From: Cylicocyclus nassatus
Lineage: Eukaryota > Nematoda > Chromadorea > Rhabditida > Strongylidae
Reading direction: 5' to 3'
NCBI GenBank assembly: GCA_958299035.1
Contig: CATQJL010000112.1
Location: forward strand, 12,686,880 to 12,750,879
DNA: 64,000 nt
Shown here: piece after piece, positions 36,057 through 47,800 of the stretch
Position numbering within the stretch: the stretch's first letter is position 1
Layout of the letters: each line of letters begins with the position of its first letter
Notes under the pieces: model-generated
The model's input: the letters and a program-made list of their open reading frames with translations, nothing else
What the model was told of the DNA's origin: nothing
Database searches by the model: none
Translations under genes and position numbers: made by a program

Positions 36057-36570
36057 TTAGGGTGTCTTATAACTTTTTTACCGTTTTTACCCTAAACATC
36101 AGCATTTCTTGAGACTGGGGCACCTGCAAAGGATCCGAATACATGATTGTACCTCTGTATGTATGAGTTATATGATCACCTGCGCGTGGGAGGAGCACGG
36201 GATGTTTAGGGGCGAAATTTGCCATTTTGCATCATTCATTTTTCTTTATTTCTAGCCATGGAAAAAATTCGAAAATGTACAGTTGAACATGCCATGTGTC
36301 AAGCATATGCCGGGTCAAATGGGGAATTTTTTTGGATAGTTTGGGTCAGAGGTACGATTCTTGAAAGAAAAGTTCGTCTTCGACTACTATCAGATTTCAA
36401 CTCAAAACTTCACGTGGGATATGATTTGAACAGACTTTTGATAGCCATCTTGCAGAACTTGCTTTGCCCTGTCGAACAATTATTCAATCCATGATTATCA
36501 CATCAGATGAAGGAAAGGTACAAAAAGACGGCGGTTGTAGTAAAAACGAAAAAATCATGAGACACCCTAA
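36057..36570. mobile_element. Mariner-like MITE flanked by TA, short copy
   Basis: Terminal repeats begin TTAGGGTGTC and read TTTTTTACCGTTTTTAC further in. They are bounded by TA at 36,055-36,056 and 36,571-36,572. The two halves match, in inverted orientation, the outer parts of 4,747-6,564, so this is an internally deleted form. No transposase was seen. Confidence 0.8.
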
Positions 36571-37528
36571 TACACCAGATTATATCAAATTATACTATGA
36601 ATTACACCCGAAATTTTTGCTGAAGATATTATATTTATATAAAATTTTCAGATTTTTCCCACCACTGATATAGATGATGTTCATTGTGGAGTTCACCAAC
36701 CATTGCGGAGGCTTAAATCAGTTCACTACAAATGTGGTAAGCTCCAATAACAAAGCTGAACCAAGATTCACAAAGGCTTTCCTATATCACGGACAAGTTT
36801 GCTTTAACACCCCATAACTTTTCCAAATCACCAACAAGAGATTTTTTTTGGTCTTGGAATTCTTTCGCCCTCCTTACCTTGAATAAAAAAGATCACGCAT
36901 TTCTTTTCGCTTCTGAAAATGGCAAAGCTTTAGTTTATAAGAATTCTACCTTGTAACTGCCATAAATATTTTTTTTCGCCTTGAATTATATCCGGCAAAA
37001 ATGTTGTGCATTCTTCAAAGTATTTATAGTAGGTTTTTTGATTGAAGTATTGCGTACTTCCAACACCTTGAACACTTTCCCCACTAAAATGTCCACAATC
37101 TTTCTGACTCAGAAAACATCCGTGCAGAAGAGCGAGCTCTCCTTTCTCATAAAATTCTTGCCCCGGCAGCGACGGTAACTTTTAGAAAGGTCTCGTGAAA
37201 CATCGATATAATTGGCATTTCTATATCTCTAAAGCAAATTTGAGTGAAACTTCTATAAAAGCAGAATTTCACTTATGTAGACATTTTTCCACACCACCCT
37301 TTCTTAAGGTTAAGCAGCTGAATGTCTTCATGGCTCGATAAAATCATCTGCACCGGACTTTTTTTTAAAAAGGTTGTCGATGAGATTTTAGTGACAGCAG
37401 CAGAATAATTTCAAGGAATTTACTGCTACTTTCAATTCTTTGATCCTTATAATTTCGGCGATGTTCAGATGAAAATGCTATGAAGTCTTACAACCTAGGA
37501 TCACCCAAAAGTATAAGCAAACCATATA

Positions 37529-38166
37529 CAAGGTGTCCCAAAAGTAAGTACACACTTTTTGACCGTTAATAACTCTCTTTCTAAGAATTCTTTTGCTTAG
37601 CGTTAGGCATCATTCGGTAGAGTAGGCTTCAGCTTAGATTCAGAGTATGGAGCGAATCACCCATCGCTCTTCATTGCTGTTGGATTGCGGTAGGAATTTC
37701 CAGCGTACAGCGCCACTATGAAATAATCCGTTACAGAAAAAAATTATAAAAAATTCTGAAAAGTTGTGCAGAGATGTTTTCATACATGTTTTGCTGACTT
37801 CATTAAACACCTTTTTAAAGTTTTCCAAGCGTTTCAAATGATTTTAATCACATTTTTGAAACATACAAACTTTATTGCTGTCTACCTGACATAACTTGTG
37901 AAAAAAAAGTTTTGCACTGCAATTTTCAAATTCATAATCAGCGACTTATTTCAGCCTAATGCTAAGGTTTTTGGCTCGTTGAGAATTCATTCTGGTGCAA
38001 AAGCTTTACCGTTGTCCTACAGTGATGAAGAGAACTGAGCACTTCACTCTAGGTAAATTTAAGCTATGGCCTACTCTACCGAATAATACCTAAAGCTAAG
38101 CAAAAGATTTTGTGGGAAGCAAGTTGTTATCGTTTGAAAAGTGTGTACTTACTTTTGGACATCCTG
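37529..38166. mobile_element. Mariner-like MITE (CAAGGTGTCCCAAAAGTAAG family)
   Basis: The left end is CAAGGTGTCCCAAAAGTAAG and the right end reads back as CAGGATGTCCAAAAGTAAGT. Both are bounded by TA (37,527-37,528 and 38,167-38,168). The interior is partly palindromic: GCATCATTCGGTAGAGTAGG near 37,607 is mirrored at about 38,065-38,095. Copy 1 of block C lacks it at the matching place (about 9,920). Confidence 0.82.
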
Positions 38167-38699
38167 TATATGAGAGTTTTGTCGTCGACAGAATGTAACA
38201 CTGCTAACTCTTCAATTATAAGTGGCAAGCAAATAAGTAAGGAGAGACCGCCGTTTATCTGTCAAAAAATAGAAAGAAAGTGAGGCTATAAGGGTAGGAA
38301 AAACAGTGATAAGAATGGGCAAAAGTGATAGCACTCATGTCATGAGGATTCTTTTATACTGCAATATGGCAACGCTTTCCTTGAAAGCAGCGAAACGCCC
38401 ACTTTGTCATGTTTTCCGTTTTCTGAGATAAAATCTTCCAAGCCCTCGAAGCGTTCTCACATTGCAAATCAATCGAAGGCATACTATTCAACGTCTTCAA
38501 ACTTGTTTCAACAAGTAGGTTGAGGCGACCGGTTTAAGTAAATCCTCATATAACAGAGTTTTTAAGGGTTCACTTTTTTTGATGCCATAGGTAGAATTGG
38601 CATTATGAAAAGGTCTGGGGAGAAAAAAATTTGAAGGCATAATTATTCATACGCTGCCTTCAACGGTATAACAAAACATGGACGTTTAAAGGCCCGTAG

Positions 38700-38960
38700 T
38701 AAAGCTCGGGAGATGATCTCCCCCGAGGCCCTCATATGAGGCTCGGGTGAGATGAGGACTGCCTACTTTTCCGTGGTGTAAGTACGCAAGTCACCCTATG
38801 AGCTTCAGATCAAGCCCGGCAGGGAAATCAGCTCCCGACCGAGTCATCGGAGATGAGCCGGGCAACGACGACATAAAGTAAATACTGTGCTAAAGAGGAG
38901 AGCACAGAAAAAACTTTTGTAAGTTGCTCCCGAGTAACTTACGAAACATCGCAGCTGACG
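38700..38960. other. GC-rich island with nested palindromes, identity unknown
   Basis: Within AT-rich surroundings this segment has GGGAGATGATCTCCC, a perfect CCTCATATGAGG palindrome flanked by CGAGGC-type arms, and later GTAAGTTGCTCC with GAGTAACTTACG inverted. The composition resembles the GC-rich 5' leader of a retroelement, but I found no matching coding part. Confidence 0.35.
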
Positions 38961-39262
38961 TTCTTTTGCCGTGCAAAGAATGAGTGAGGGTCGAAGAACA
39001 GCTGATTGCGCGAGGAAATCAAAAAAAGGCTTTTTTACAATTTTCTTACAGATGATACATTTTACGGAAAAACCGCTTCAGATGACAAAGAGGTAATTTT
39101 ATCTTTTTATTCGTTTTTCGCTTAGTGTAATTTTTCTTCGTATGCCAAACTGATGTATATTTGTTTTATCTCGTTATTTGCTAGGTGAAATCTCTTATAG
39201 CTGCTATCATCGATTTTTCGATAACGGCCGCTATCAAAGGTCGCCAGGCCAAGTAGAAAAAA

Positions 39263-39340
39263 ATGGTGACGCTATCCGCACTCGAACCACGGCTCCGCCG
39301 CTCGAAACGCATTAGTCTTATCCTTTTGACTAATAATGCA
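39263..39340 (-). pseudogene. tRNA-like sequence (possible Arg-TCG tRNA relic or tRNA-derived SINE head)
   Basis: Read on the minus strand, GCATTAT pairs imperfectly with ATAGCGT as an acceptor stem. AGTC/GACT form a D-type stem around a loop with GG. A 7-base loop TTTCGAG would place TCG as the anticodon. CCGTGGTTCGAGTGCGG gives a 5-bp T-type stem with a GGTTCGA B-box core. The anticodon stem is poor, so a functional tRNA is unlikely. Confidence 0.3.
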
Positions 39341-39529
39341 CAAATGACAGAAACGTTCCACCTTTGAAAACGAACATTCAGTAAGTGACCTGCTCCAAAT
39401 CAATCGTTCCCCTGGCAATGTGCTGGAGCGCGATGACGTCAACTTCGGTCCACCTCAAGAGATATGTATGCCCTGATGAGGGTTTACTACAGGCCAAAGG
39501 CTCCAATTAACGACAGTGTCCAGGCAAGA

Positions 39530-39710
39530 ACTCGATCTCCAGAAAATTCACTTACCGGGATTTATCCGCAGCGCTGAATCCCAAAATCCACACTAGAAGG
39601 CGCTGAAAAGGCGAGAACATACTCTTCCAAAGCCTCACAGTTTGAAATTCGGCGGTCACCACCAAGGCAGAGACGTAGAGTCGCTGGGGGACCCTAGATT
39701 TTAACTTTAG
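39530..39710. repeat. Member of a dispersed pair (partner 55,150-55,320)
   Basis: Both segments share the order ACTTACC-GG-TTATCCG, CGCTGAAT, and GTAGAGTCGCT-GGGAC at similar spacing. In one plus frame both read LP.(F/L)IR(S/T)AE, hinting at a degenerate coding origin that I cannot name. Confidence 0.4.
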
Positions 39711-41859
39711 CGGCATGCGTACTCTGCCGCATAGCAGGATTTTGGACATCTCGGAGGACTCCGCCTACGGCGTGAGTTTCCACACATTCCGGTCGTTTTT
39801 CTTGCTTTAGGTCGAGGCGTATGACGTCGTACTTGCGCGATGTTGCGTCTGAGGGGGGGGGGCACTCTCGCATGACACTAAAATCCCAAAACCCCCAACC
39901 TTGCCCGGATACTGTTTTTAACTGCACTTTATCCGCTGGACAAGCAAATTAACCATCAGATCCTTGATAATACTCAAATCTGGTGAAACAAAAAAACGCT
40001 TCCGCATGTTTCAGCAGTTTGAATAGCAAGGCAAACATTGAACTAGGAATGACAGAAATTTCTCAGGCCAATGCAGATGAGGACTACATCACCGTAATAC
40101 GCTTGAAAGGCTAATTTCAAACTTATAGCTCCTAGCTTCGAAACGGTTGTGTAGAAGGTGTTATGAGGGCTGTTTCCTTTGGGGTTGAAGCAACATGTCG
40201 GTCTGTGTCTACGGACTACATAAAGCAGGATGACATGGTATTTTCTGGTTAAATGACTTGCTTGATAGGGAGAGTATTACAGGATTTAATTTCTTCTCAT
40301 GGAACTCTACTGCAGTTTTTGCAAAAACTTCCAAATGGCCTTGGAGCCGTAAAGCCTAAAATTCCTGATGATGTTGATGCTAATCGAAGCTAGAAGTTCC
40401 AAAAAAGCAAGGTAATGTAAGTGTTATGATCTGTATTATAAAATTCAATTAAGTCACCACTGTGCCAGGCGACACCTTTTTGTACTCCTATAATACTCAT
40501 AGACAAGAGCCGAAATTTGAAAGGCGCTTCAATCCCGGAGGAGAACATCCCTCGTAACTCCTACAAAACAATTTCGCAGCTAAAACTACAGATTTGGAAT
40601 CAACGGTGATATAGCCTTATCCGGATTGGCCAGAGCGAATTGGGATAGTTTCTTTGCGAGCTGTAAAGCAGAAACTGCCTATCTATAATAAAACAACTAT
40701 CATTGTAGGAAAAGTATAGGCATGTCACTACAGGTGCAAAAATAGTATAGCTTTTGGCAAACATTATAAAACCCAAGAAGAGCTTTGACAACCTTTAGCC
40801 CTCGGTGGCAAATCGTCAAAATAGTGGTTGCTGGAGATTACGTCAGCTACAAAATTGTCAGCAAATTTACACCAACTAGAACATTGGTAGATTTTTCCGC
40901 TTATTCCTACAATTGGACTTTTGTCAGAGTATAGTATCACGCATATGACGTTTCTGACTCCGTAGCATGTGTTTATATTGATATAATTGATATATCAATA
41001 AATTACTAGAAGCAAGTCTTTGCAAGTATTAGATTGAATCTGATACTTCTGATCATCTGTGATTTGAGCTATCAGGATCTTGCTGACGCAACACCACATC
41101 ATTAGCATTCGTGCAAAGGCAATTCTTAACGCAAGAATTTCTTGATAAGTTTTTGTTACCATTGTTATTCCTTGATAACTACCTTATACGACAGTAAGAA
41201 ACTGCCTTTTTGCACATGCAAGGATGGACTTTGCCTTGCTTCTCTGGTGCTCACCTTTCTGTTGTGGCTAGATGTTCCGAAGGAGATGAACTCAACATGA
41301 AAGCTCTCTATCTATCTGGGTGGGGTACTGTTGTCTCCAATAATAAAGAGTCTTAAATCTTCCTTTGCATCATCGGGTATACTCACATCATTTGCGCTCT
41401 TCCTTAAAAACATAAATACTGTTTTTAAAGAGAAATTTTACTTGTGCAGACACCTTTATTCTTCGACATAATCTTAGTTATTCGACTATACTCTGACATA
41501 AACGTTTTGAGCATTTGAAAAATGTGCGGTTTCTAAAGACTTTCCTAATTTTCCTTACGACAAGCCCAATTGCATCTCTTATCACTTCCTAAACAACACT
41601 CACTTTTTTCCTTTTATCTGCACTCCGTCAAGGACATCGTTTGATTTCATATAAATCATTGCCACCGAGGGCTTCGAATGAATGGAAAGAGAAGAACCTT
41701 TAAAAATAAAGGAAACTCGGGCTTAGGCGGCAGAATTCCGGAAAATGAAACTGTATACTTGGACGTGAAATGCTTGCGGGGGAGTTCAAGCGGCGCTATC
41801 TCATATCAGGAGCCCAAAACTTCAAGGTCTTGAATTTGCTGAAACTCACTCTATGGGGG

Positions 41860-42565
41860 ATGACGAAAATTTGGTGGGGCAACGATGGTTAAAGTTAGGG
41901 GGGTCAAAATCAGTTTTGGCTGAAGTATGGTCTAGAGGGTTTCCTGTTGTGCTGATTCAAATATCATGCTTTCTGCATATGGGGCTCTTCCATGGTGGGC
42001 ATACAGTACGGAGTGAAATCACGAATTTGTTCTAAACTTCGTCAAGGGTTTGGTCCGCTGAACATAAATATAATATGATTTCTCGAAATAGCGACTTTTT
42101 TCTTATTGCGGTGGTGTACGGTAGATGGGTCGTAATTCCAAAGCTACTCCAAACTTTGCCTAAAAGGGTTTCACGCATAATGATCACGAATATTATTCTT
42201 GCTCACTACATTAACGTGTTATCGTGGAGTTACGGTAATTCGAAGCGTACAAATGGACTTTTCTCCTTTCGGGCCATTTAAATCACAATGTTTCATCTAG
42301 AGTTTATCATGCGAGATGGGCGCTTCAAGTAGGTCTATGATTTTGTATCCTGACCATTTATCTGTTATAACGACTTGAGCAAGTTTTTGTCCCCCTGCCG
42401 TAAATTTAGCGGAACTTCACGGAAGAGCCCCATAGTGCAGAAAGATTATGGTATTTGTGACCAGCATGTTGAATAAAACCCTTAAGTCAAGTTTTAGCAA
42501 AAAGGCCAACTTTTAGCGAATGCCGTAATTTTGACTCTCCTTCATGCGCTATACCCACCGTAGCT
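41860..42565. mobile_element. Diverged foldback element
   Basis: The left-arm tract CTTTCTGCATATGGGGCTCTTCC (about 41,970-41,992) is mirrored by GGAAGAGCCCCATAGTGCAG near 42,421. GTCAAAATCAG (41,909) is mirrored by the AATTTTGAC tract near 42,528. The outer ends are not resolved. Confidence 0.4.
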
Positions 42566-42612
42566 CCCCGAAAAATAGCGCTCCCGCGCAAAATCAATAT
42601 GATATTCGGCAA

Positions 42613-42618
42613 GCACAC

Positions 42619-42709
<91 letters not shown>
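42613..42709. repeat. Compound microsatellite (CATA)n(TA)n(CA)n
   Basis: CACACATACATACAT leads into about 15 TA repeats and then about 25 CA repeats, interrupted once by CAAA. This is a simple-sequence tract; the frames across it have no meaning. Confidence 0.95.
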
Positions 42710-42710
<1 letters not shown>

Positions 42711-42859
42711 CCCTTGTCCGTTATTATAAGTCATCATAAAGATGAAAACAAAACTATGGAAATGTCTGCTGGGTTCTTGCGGTCAGCATACACATGGGAG
42801 AAGTTCAGCTGCACAAGCCCTACGGTCTACATCTGTGTATACTGTATACAGTACCATTT

Positions 42860-43306
42860 GATGTTCCAAAAGTTTGCTCGACTCGGTCGCAAGGCATTCA
42901 GTAGCATCCATGAAAAAGAGAATATTCTTGCCCTTTTACCTCTTTCTTCAGAGACCTTTATCATAAACCTGGACTAAGGATGGACGTGTGTTTTTGTTCA
43001 TAGTTAAATAAAAGTGGTGCACTTTCACTCTCCAGAAGGTCAGCCTTGGAGAGAAATCAAGATTGTACCTGGTCACCTTGTGACAATGTGTGACCCTGCA
43101 ATAAGCTCGTAGTGCGAGGTTTTGCATCACCTAATAGTATTGTATGCTCAAAGTTCCAGTATCAGGTTTATCTCTGTTGAGATCTCAATTTTTAGACCTT
43201 GGTTTGTCGTCCCGCCGTTCTAGCATTTGGACGGGCGGCTCAGTTTATAAGAACAACGCTTCCTGGAATGATGGCACACTTTTTGACTACTCTTTCTGGG
43301 CAAGCG
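42860..43306 (+). pseudogene. C-type lectin domain fragments on the plus strand, probably decayed
   Basis: An exon-like segment at 43,196-43,306 (111 nt) follows a good acceptor (AATTTTTAG) and encodes IWTGGSVYKNNASW followed by NDGTLFDYSFWAS, the core of a C-type lectin domain, ending at a possible donor G/GTACCA. Upstream at about 42,868-42,955 the same strand reads ARLGRKAFSSIHEKENILAL, which resembles the LG..LASIHS.EEN helix-2 region. That segment has no donor after it, and neither the first CYK exon nor the last VCK exon was found. The gene therefore looks incomplete. It is unrelated in detail to copies A and B. Confidence 0.45.
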
Positions 43307-43369
43307 GTACCATTTTGCATTTCCTTGTGGCTTTTCGTGTTGCGGATGAATCGGATAGAACGTTGAAGA

Positions 43370-44290
43370 GGATGTTGTGCATTAGGTTGTGTAACAAGTT
43401 CGTTCGCATTTTTTGTTTTAGTTCTTTCTCAGTATTTTGAAAAGCATCTGCAAAATGTTTGCATGCTGGGGAAACTCTAAATCTGTTTTGGCAATTGCTT
43501 TCATTATTTTTCCAATTTTTCAGAAACTGAATGAAAAATTCGACTACAAATCGTATAATCCGAAAAAGCGTAAATTCCATTTTGACAACTATGTTGTGCT
43601 GCCTCTCAAACGGCGGACGTTTGAAAAACATCTCGAAAAATTTGCGTCATGTATGGATAGGTGCCGTATTTCCCAAATTACTTATAACTGCTAAAATTTT
43701 TTGAAAATCCGTATTACAAGCCGAGATAAGCTAGCTTTTGACGTTTCTTCAGCGTCAAAGTCGGGCATCTGAAGGGACTTGCGAGGGGTCGTCGAACAAT
43801 ACAGAACTGGTATACAAAGGGGTCTTTAATCACTTAATTATTGAATATATGGGTTACTTACCCCAAACCTAGTGTTGCGGGACACACAACAAGTAAAACA
43901 ACGATAACTTTGGTAACTTGCTTTGGCGACTTTTGCAAAAATGGCATTAAACGGTTGGTGAAGAAGTTAGAAGCGTAAACAGTGGCAGTAAGTGCGTAAA
44001 TGATTAGCCTGTTGTCTTAACTGTTTCCAGGCTTTTCGAATGGATCTTACCAATGACTAAAGGAAAGCTAAGCGAGAAAAAGATGGCGATGGAGTTTTCG
44101 CCTTCTCGGATAAGTCAAACTTTTCAATCAATTTTTCAAAGGCTGAGAAAATAATGATAGTAGTTTGGTAGGGCAGACTTAGAGCTCCGGACGCATACAA
44201 ACTTCTCTCCAAATGCTTCGTAAAATACTGAGAAAAAACTAAAACAAAAAATGCGAACCATTGCACAACCTGAGATATGCTTCAACGTCA
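43370..44290. repeat. Inverted duplication next to the plus-strand lectin fragment
   Basis: About 43,375-43,560 on the plus strand and about 44,290-44,090 on the minus strand share the tract around GCATTTTTTGTTTTAGTTCT, with TCAGTATTTT and the later TTTTTCAG(A/C)..TGAA-AA segment. The copies are diverged. They may be remnants of the 3' part of two opposing genes. Confidence 0.5.
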
Positions 44291-44296
44291 CACTGT

Positions 44297-44688
44297 TTAA
44301 AGGCAGCGGCTCGGCAGAATGACAGTTTTGGGACATTCATCGTTCTCGGTTCCCCCGAATAAGCTAAGTCCAAAACTGTACTTTGTAGCTTCAAAAGATA
44401 TCAATAACCCACTTTTCCGGTAGTGAAAGTTGCTATTTGGGCTGACGACGCAGGCCTGCCCCTAGAGCTTGATTGGCTCGTGAGTAAAGACACCGTACCC
44501 ATCTCGGCGGCAGTTCAATCATTGGCTCTGGCAACTTTCGCGAACCGCCCAACAGCACTTTCTACGTCCGGAAAAACGAGTTATTGATATCTTTGAAGCT
44601 GCAAAACACAGTCTTGATCTTGCTCATTCAAGGGATTGAGAACGATGAATATCCCAGAGTTGTCATTCTGCCGAGCCGCTGCCTTTGA
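44297..44688. mobile_element. Palindromic MITE (TTAAAGGCAGCGG ends) with near-perfect 8-bp duplication
   Basis: The termini TTAAAGGCAGCGGCTCGGCA and its inverted partner TCAAAGGCAGCGGCTCGGCA are flanked by CACACTGT (44,289-44,296) and CACACTCT (44,689-44,696), which agree at 7 of 8 positions. The arms continue inward with CGTTCTC and the AAAAGATATCAATAA tract mirrored near 44,580. It lies just upstream of the fibrinogen-domain gene. A relative with similar ends is at 59,932-60,239. Confidence 0.75.
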
Positions 44689-44865
44689 CACACTCTGCTT
44701 ATCTGGTTTTGTAACTTACATTATAAGCGAACCATCCAGCAGTAGCGTGAACTTCAACTATTCCATCTATCTGGAAACGGATACAGGTGGTTGTAAAATG
44801 AGCACAGATTTCTAATGTAATGTGAAAATGTACAATTATTGAGAATTTTGGGGATCTATCTCCAG

Positions 44866-47800
44866 CAGTTTTACGACGTACTTTGCTTGTGAATTACCTC
44901 ACGTGATGGCAGACTGTGCTGACTGGTACCAAGCGGCTTACAAAGAGTTAGCATGTGCTTCTTTTCTAGATCTAGCGGACGATGTTCGAGTTTTCAGCAG
45001 CGGAGTATATACAATCTTGCTAAATGAAACTTCGCGCGATATCTATTGCAGCATGGATAATGGCGGTGGATGGACAGTTTTCCAAAAGTAGATTTTTGAG
45101 GAAAGCACTCAAAACTCAACTTTCAAGCAGTTTGGGCTTCGATATGTTTACCTGAAAGTTACATTCACGGCTTTTGGGAAAGTGGTATGAAGAGTTTGCC
45201 GTTTGCAATATAAAAGAAAGCCGGAAGCTGCAGTCGCTTTCAAGATTTCCCTTCCTTTGAGCCCTTATTTGTAGCATTTTTCAACCCTTCAAGCACAGTA
45301 ATGTAGCGTAAACTCGGTTCATGCATAAGATGGTAAAACTAAAGAAACGAGTCATTTCGATGATCTTTGCATAATCTAAGATTTGAACTAAAAATTCTTC
45401 CAACTCTTTGAGTGATTTCAGTCGTATAAACGGCGAATCGTTTTGGGATAGAGCATGGGACGATTACAAAAATGGCTTCAACACAAAACGGATGACTTAT
45501 GTAATTACTCAAACTTTCCGTACAAATTGAAGTGCAGCAAGTACTTACAGAATTCCAACTTTTGGTTGGGACTCGAATCACTGCATCAACTGACAGCAAA
45601 AGACCAGGATGTAACACTCAGAGTTGAAATGGTGGGAGATCGAACTCCAGGATCTTCCAAGGCATCGTCGTCTTGGTCCAAGGAATACACCAGAAGGTCT
45701 GCAGATTGAGACTGCTTCGCATATGAACTGAGCACCTATAAACTGTAATGACATTCCCATCTTAGCGTAACCCCAGTAGACAATCGATGTTGAAACTTGC
45801 CTTGTTATGACCACTGATACTGATACCCGCTCTCATGGTAGCCACCCATAAATTCTTTCGACTCATACAAACGGCAAGCGATGGTCCGCGAAGTTTTTTT
45901 CGGGAAAGGGGGGGGGGAGGAGTGTAGGCGCGACACATTTTATTGAATTGAAAAGCTGGCGTTAGCCACGCACCCGTAAGATTTTTTAGATGTTCTAAAT
46001 TTTCAGAACTCTGAAAAAGGTAGCATGGCGGCAGCCACGTCCGAATTCTTACACAACTAAATTGCTATAAAAAAATCTGAAAACTATCTTGATCAATCAC
46101 GCACAAAAACAAACAAAACTCGCACAATTTTATAACTCAACTATTTATGACTATCTCAATTTTTGTTTATATAAGTCTGTACCGATCAATAGCATGATGA
46201 TGCTTCTCTTCCCATCTCATCTAAAGTTAGCTTTTATATTAGACTAGCTGGCTTACCCGGCTCCGCCGTATGTTCCAAATAGAAAATTCCATTACTTGAC
46301 CGATCCGGACCAAACTTGGCACACATACACTTCGGGCCACGGCGGATGTCACAGTCCACTTTTCGTTATCGATCGATGTCATTTTATCGATTTTGCAAAA
46401 TTTGAGCTAGGGGGCTGGAATTTGACAGAGGGGTGTAATCGAGCATGCTGACCACCCCCACGGGAGTGATCAGCATGCTCGATTACTCCCCTGTGCCAAC
46501 TCCCAGCCCCGTAGCTCAAATTTTGCAAAAAATCGATAAAATCGATATCGATCGATGACGAAAAGTAGCCTATGACACCCGCCGGGGCCCGTAGTGTATG
46601 TGTGCCAAGTTTGGTCCGGATCGGTTGAGAAATGGAATTTTTTATTCGGAACATATGTACACACATACAGACAGACATACAGACAGACATACAGACAGAC
46701 AAACAGACATTCAGCTTTATACATAAGACTAGCGACCCTATGGGTCGCTAGTAAGTGGGTGAGGGCAGATACACTGCTATCTGCCATTAATTAACTGAAA
46801 ATCCCAAGAAAGAGGATTTTCATCTTCCCAGCGACCTTTCGTGTGTTGTGAGTAGTAGAAACAATACACTATGCTCTTAGGAAAAGAAGCTACTACAAGT
46901 GACTATCCTCGAAGCATCTCTGTTGTTCCTCATGCAGATACCTTCGCCCAGATCCACAGCTCTTAAACAAGGAAGCTACCTCCAAGCACCTGTTTAGAAC
47001 AGCTGATTCATCCCAAAACTCAGATTGATTTCCAGGAAAGTGCCATTTTGAAGAAAGCGTCAAGTTATGTATTCTAGCAGCCGAAAACTCGGATATGTAG
47101 ATAAAAACGAAGCAGTATTTTCTTTGATGATGTCTTGCCAGTGAACGGACTCATTTCTTAGAACAGACTAAAGCTGGCCCAACGCCTTCTTTGCGACAGG
47201 ACAATTTTACCGAATTGTACTGTCGCATAGAACCCCCTAGGTCTTTCCTTCCCTCGACCAAGCTCCTTATGCTTCCGCTTTCAGGGGCACAGGTATGGTT
47301 GAGAAAAAGAGGCCGTAATTTTTTCAGCAAGTTTCTTTATAATTAAATATTGACATCTAAAAATTTTTAGCGCAAATATCTTGCTGCCTGAGCTCTGAGT
47401 CTTTTCTTCCCTCGAGACCAAGCTCCCTGTTTTTTTTTTGCTTCTAGGGCAAAAGGGTTTAAGCGAAGCTCAAAAGGCCAAAAGTTACAGAGAAGGTAAT
47501 TTCCGTCGCAAGAAGCTCATGTCTTTCCCTCGAGACCACTTTTCTGCCTTCAGAGGCAGACTTCCGGTTTTTACAGAGTAGAAATGGCCACAAGTGAATT
47601 TCAAACAAGTTTCTGTAAAATAAACATTGACATCCAGAAATTTTCAGCGGAAGTATTTTGCTGGTTGATGAGTCTCTTCCCCTCGAGACCAAGCTATCTG
47701 TGCTGTTTTACTCTTAGGGGTAGAAGTGTGGGTTTTGCAGAGTAGAATGACCACGAATTTAAAACAAGTTTCTGTTTAATAAAATATCGACACCCAGAAA

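Larger units (their letters stand above)
33700..38530. repeat. Duplicated block C, copy 2 (partner about 211-10,340)
   Basis: A diverged direct copy of block C. Clear anchors are the CCGCGTAGCGG palindrome with the following AGTAAAGCAG, the ACCAATAAAGCTT tract near 36,022, CACCAACAAGAGATTTT near 36,827, and CTAGGATCAC near 37,496. It lacks the hAT elements of copy 1 (2,402-3,689 and 6,915-8,572) and has its own mariner-like elements. A 120-codon plus-strand frame at 34,510-34,872 has two hydrophobic stretches but is not open in copy 1, so I do not call a gene. Confidence 0.65.
38531..41859. other. Largely unassigned region between block C2 and the right-hand genes
   Basis: Apart from the GC-rich segment, tRNA-like segment and paired repeat listed separately, I see no supportable exon. 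Open frames at 39,552-39,927 and 40,600-40,791 (minus) and near 41,230 (plus) carry no recognised motif. Confidence 0.4.

Noticed and set aside
42487..42729. Frames rich in Val-Cys or Thr-His repeats
   Set aside because: They translate the TA/CA microsatellite.
45710..45850. Minus-strand reading ending in FIGAQFICEA as a lectin C-terminus
   Set aside because: Only the FICE stretch resembles a lectin end. There are no other domain motifs nearby and it overlaps the region just after FReD exon 3 on the other strand.
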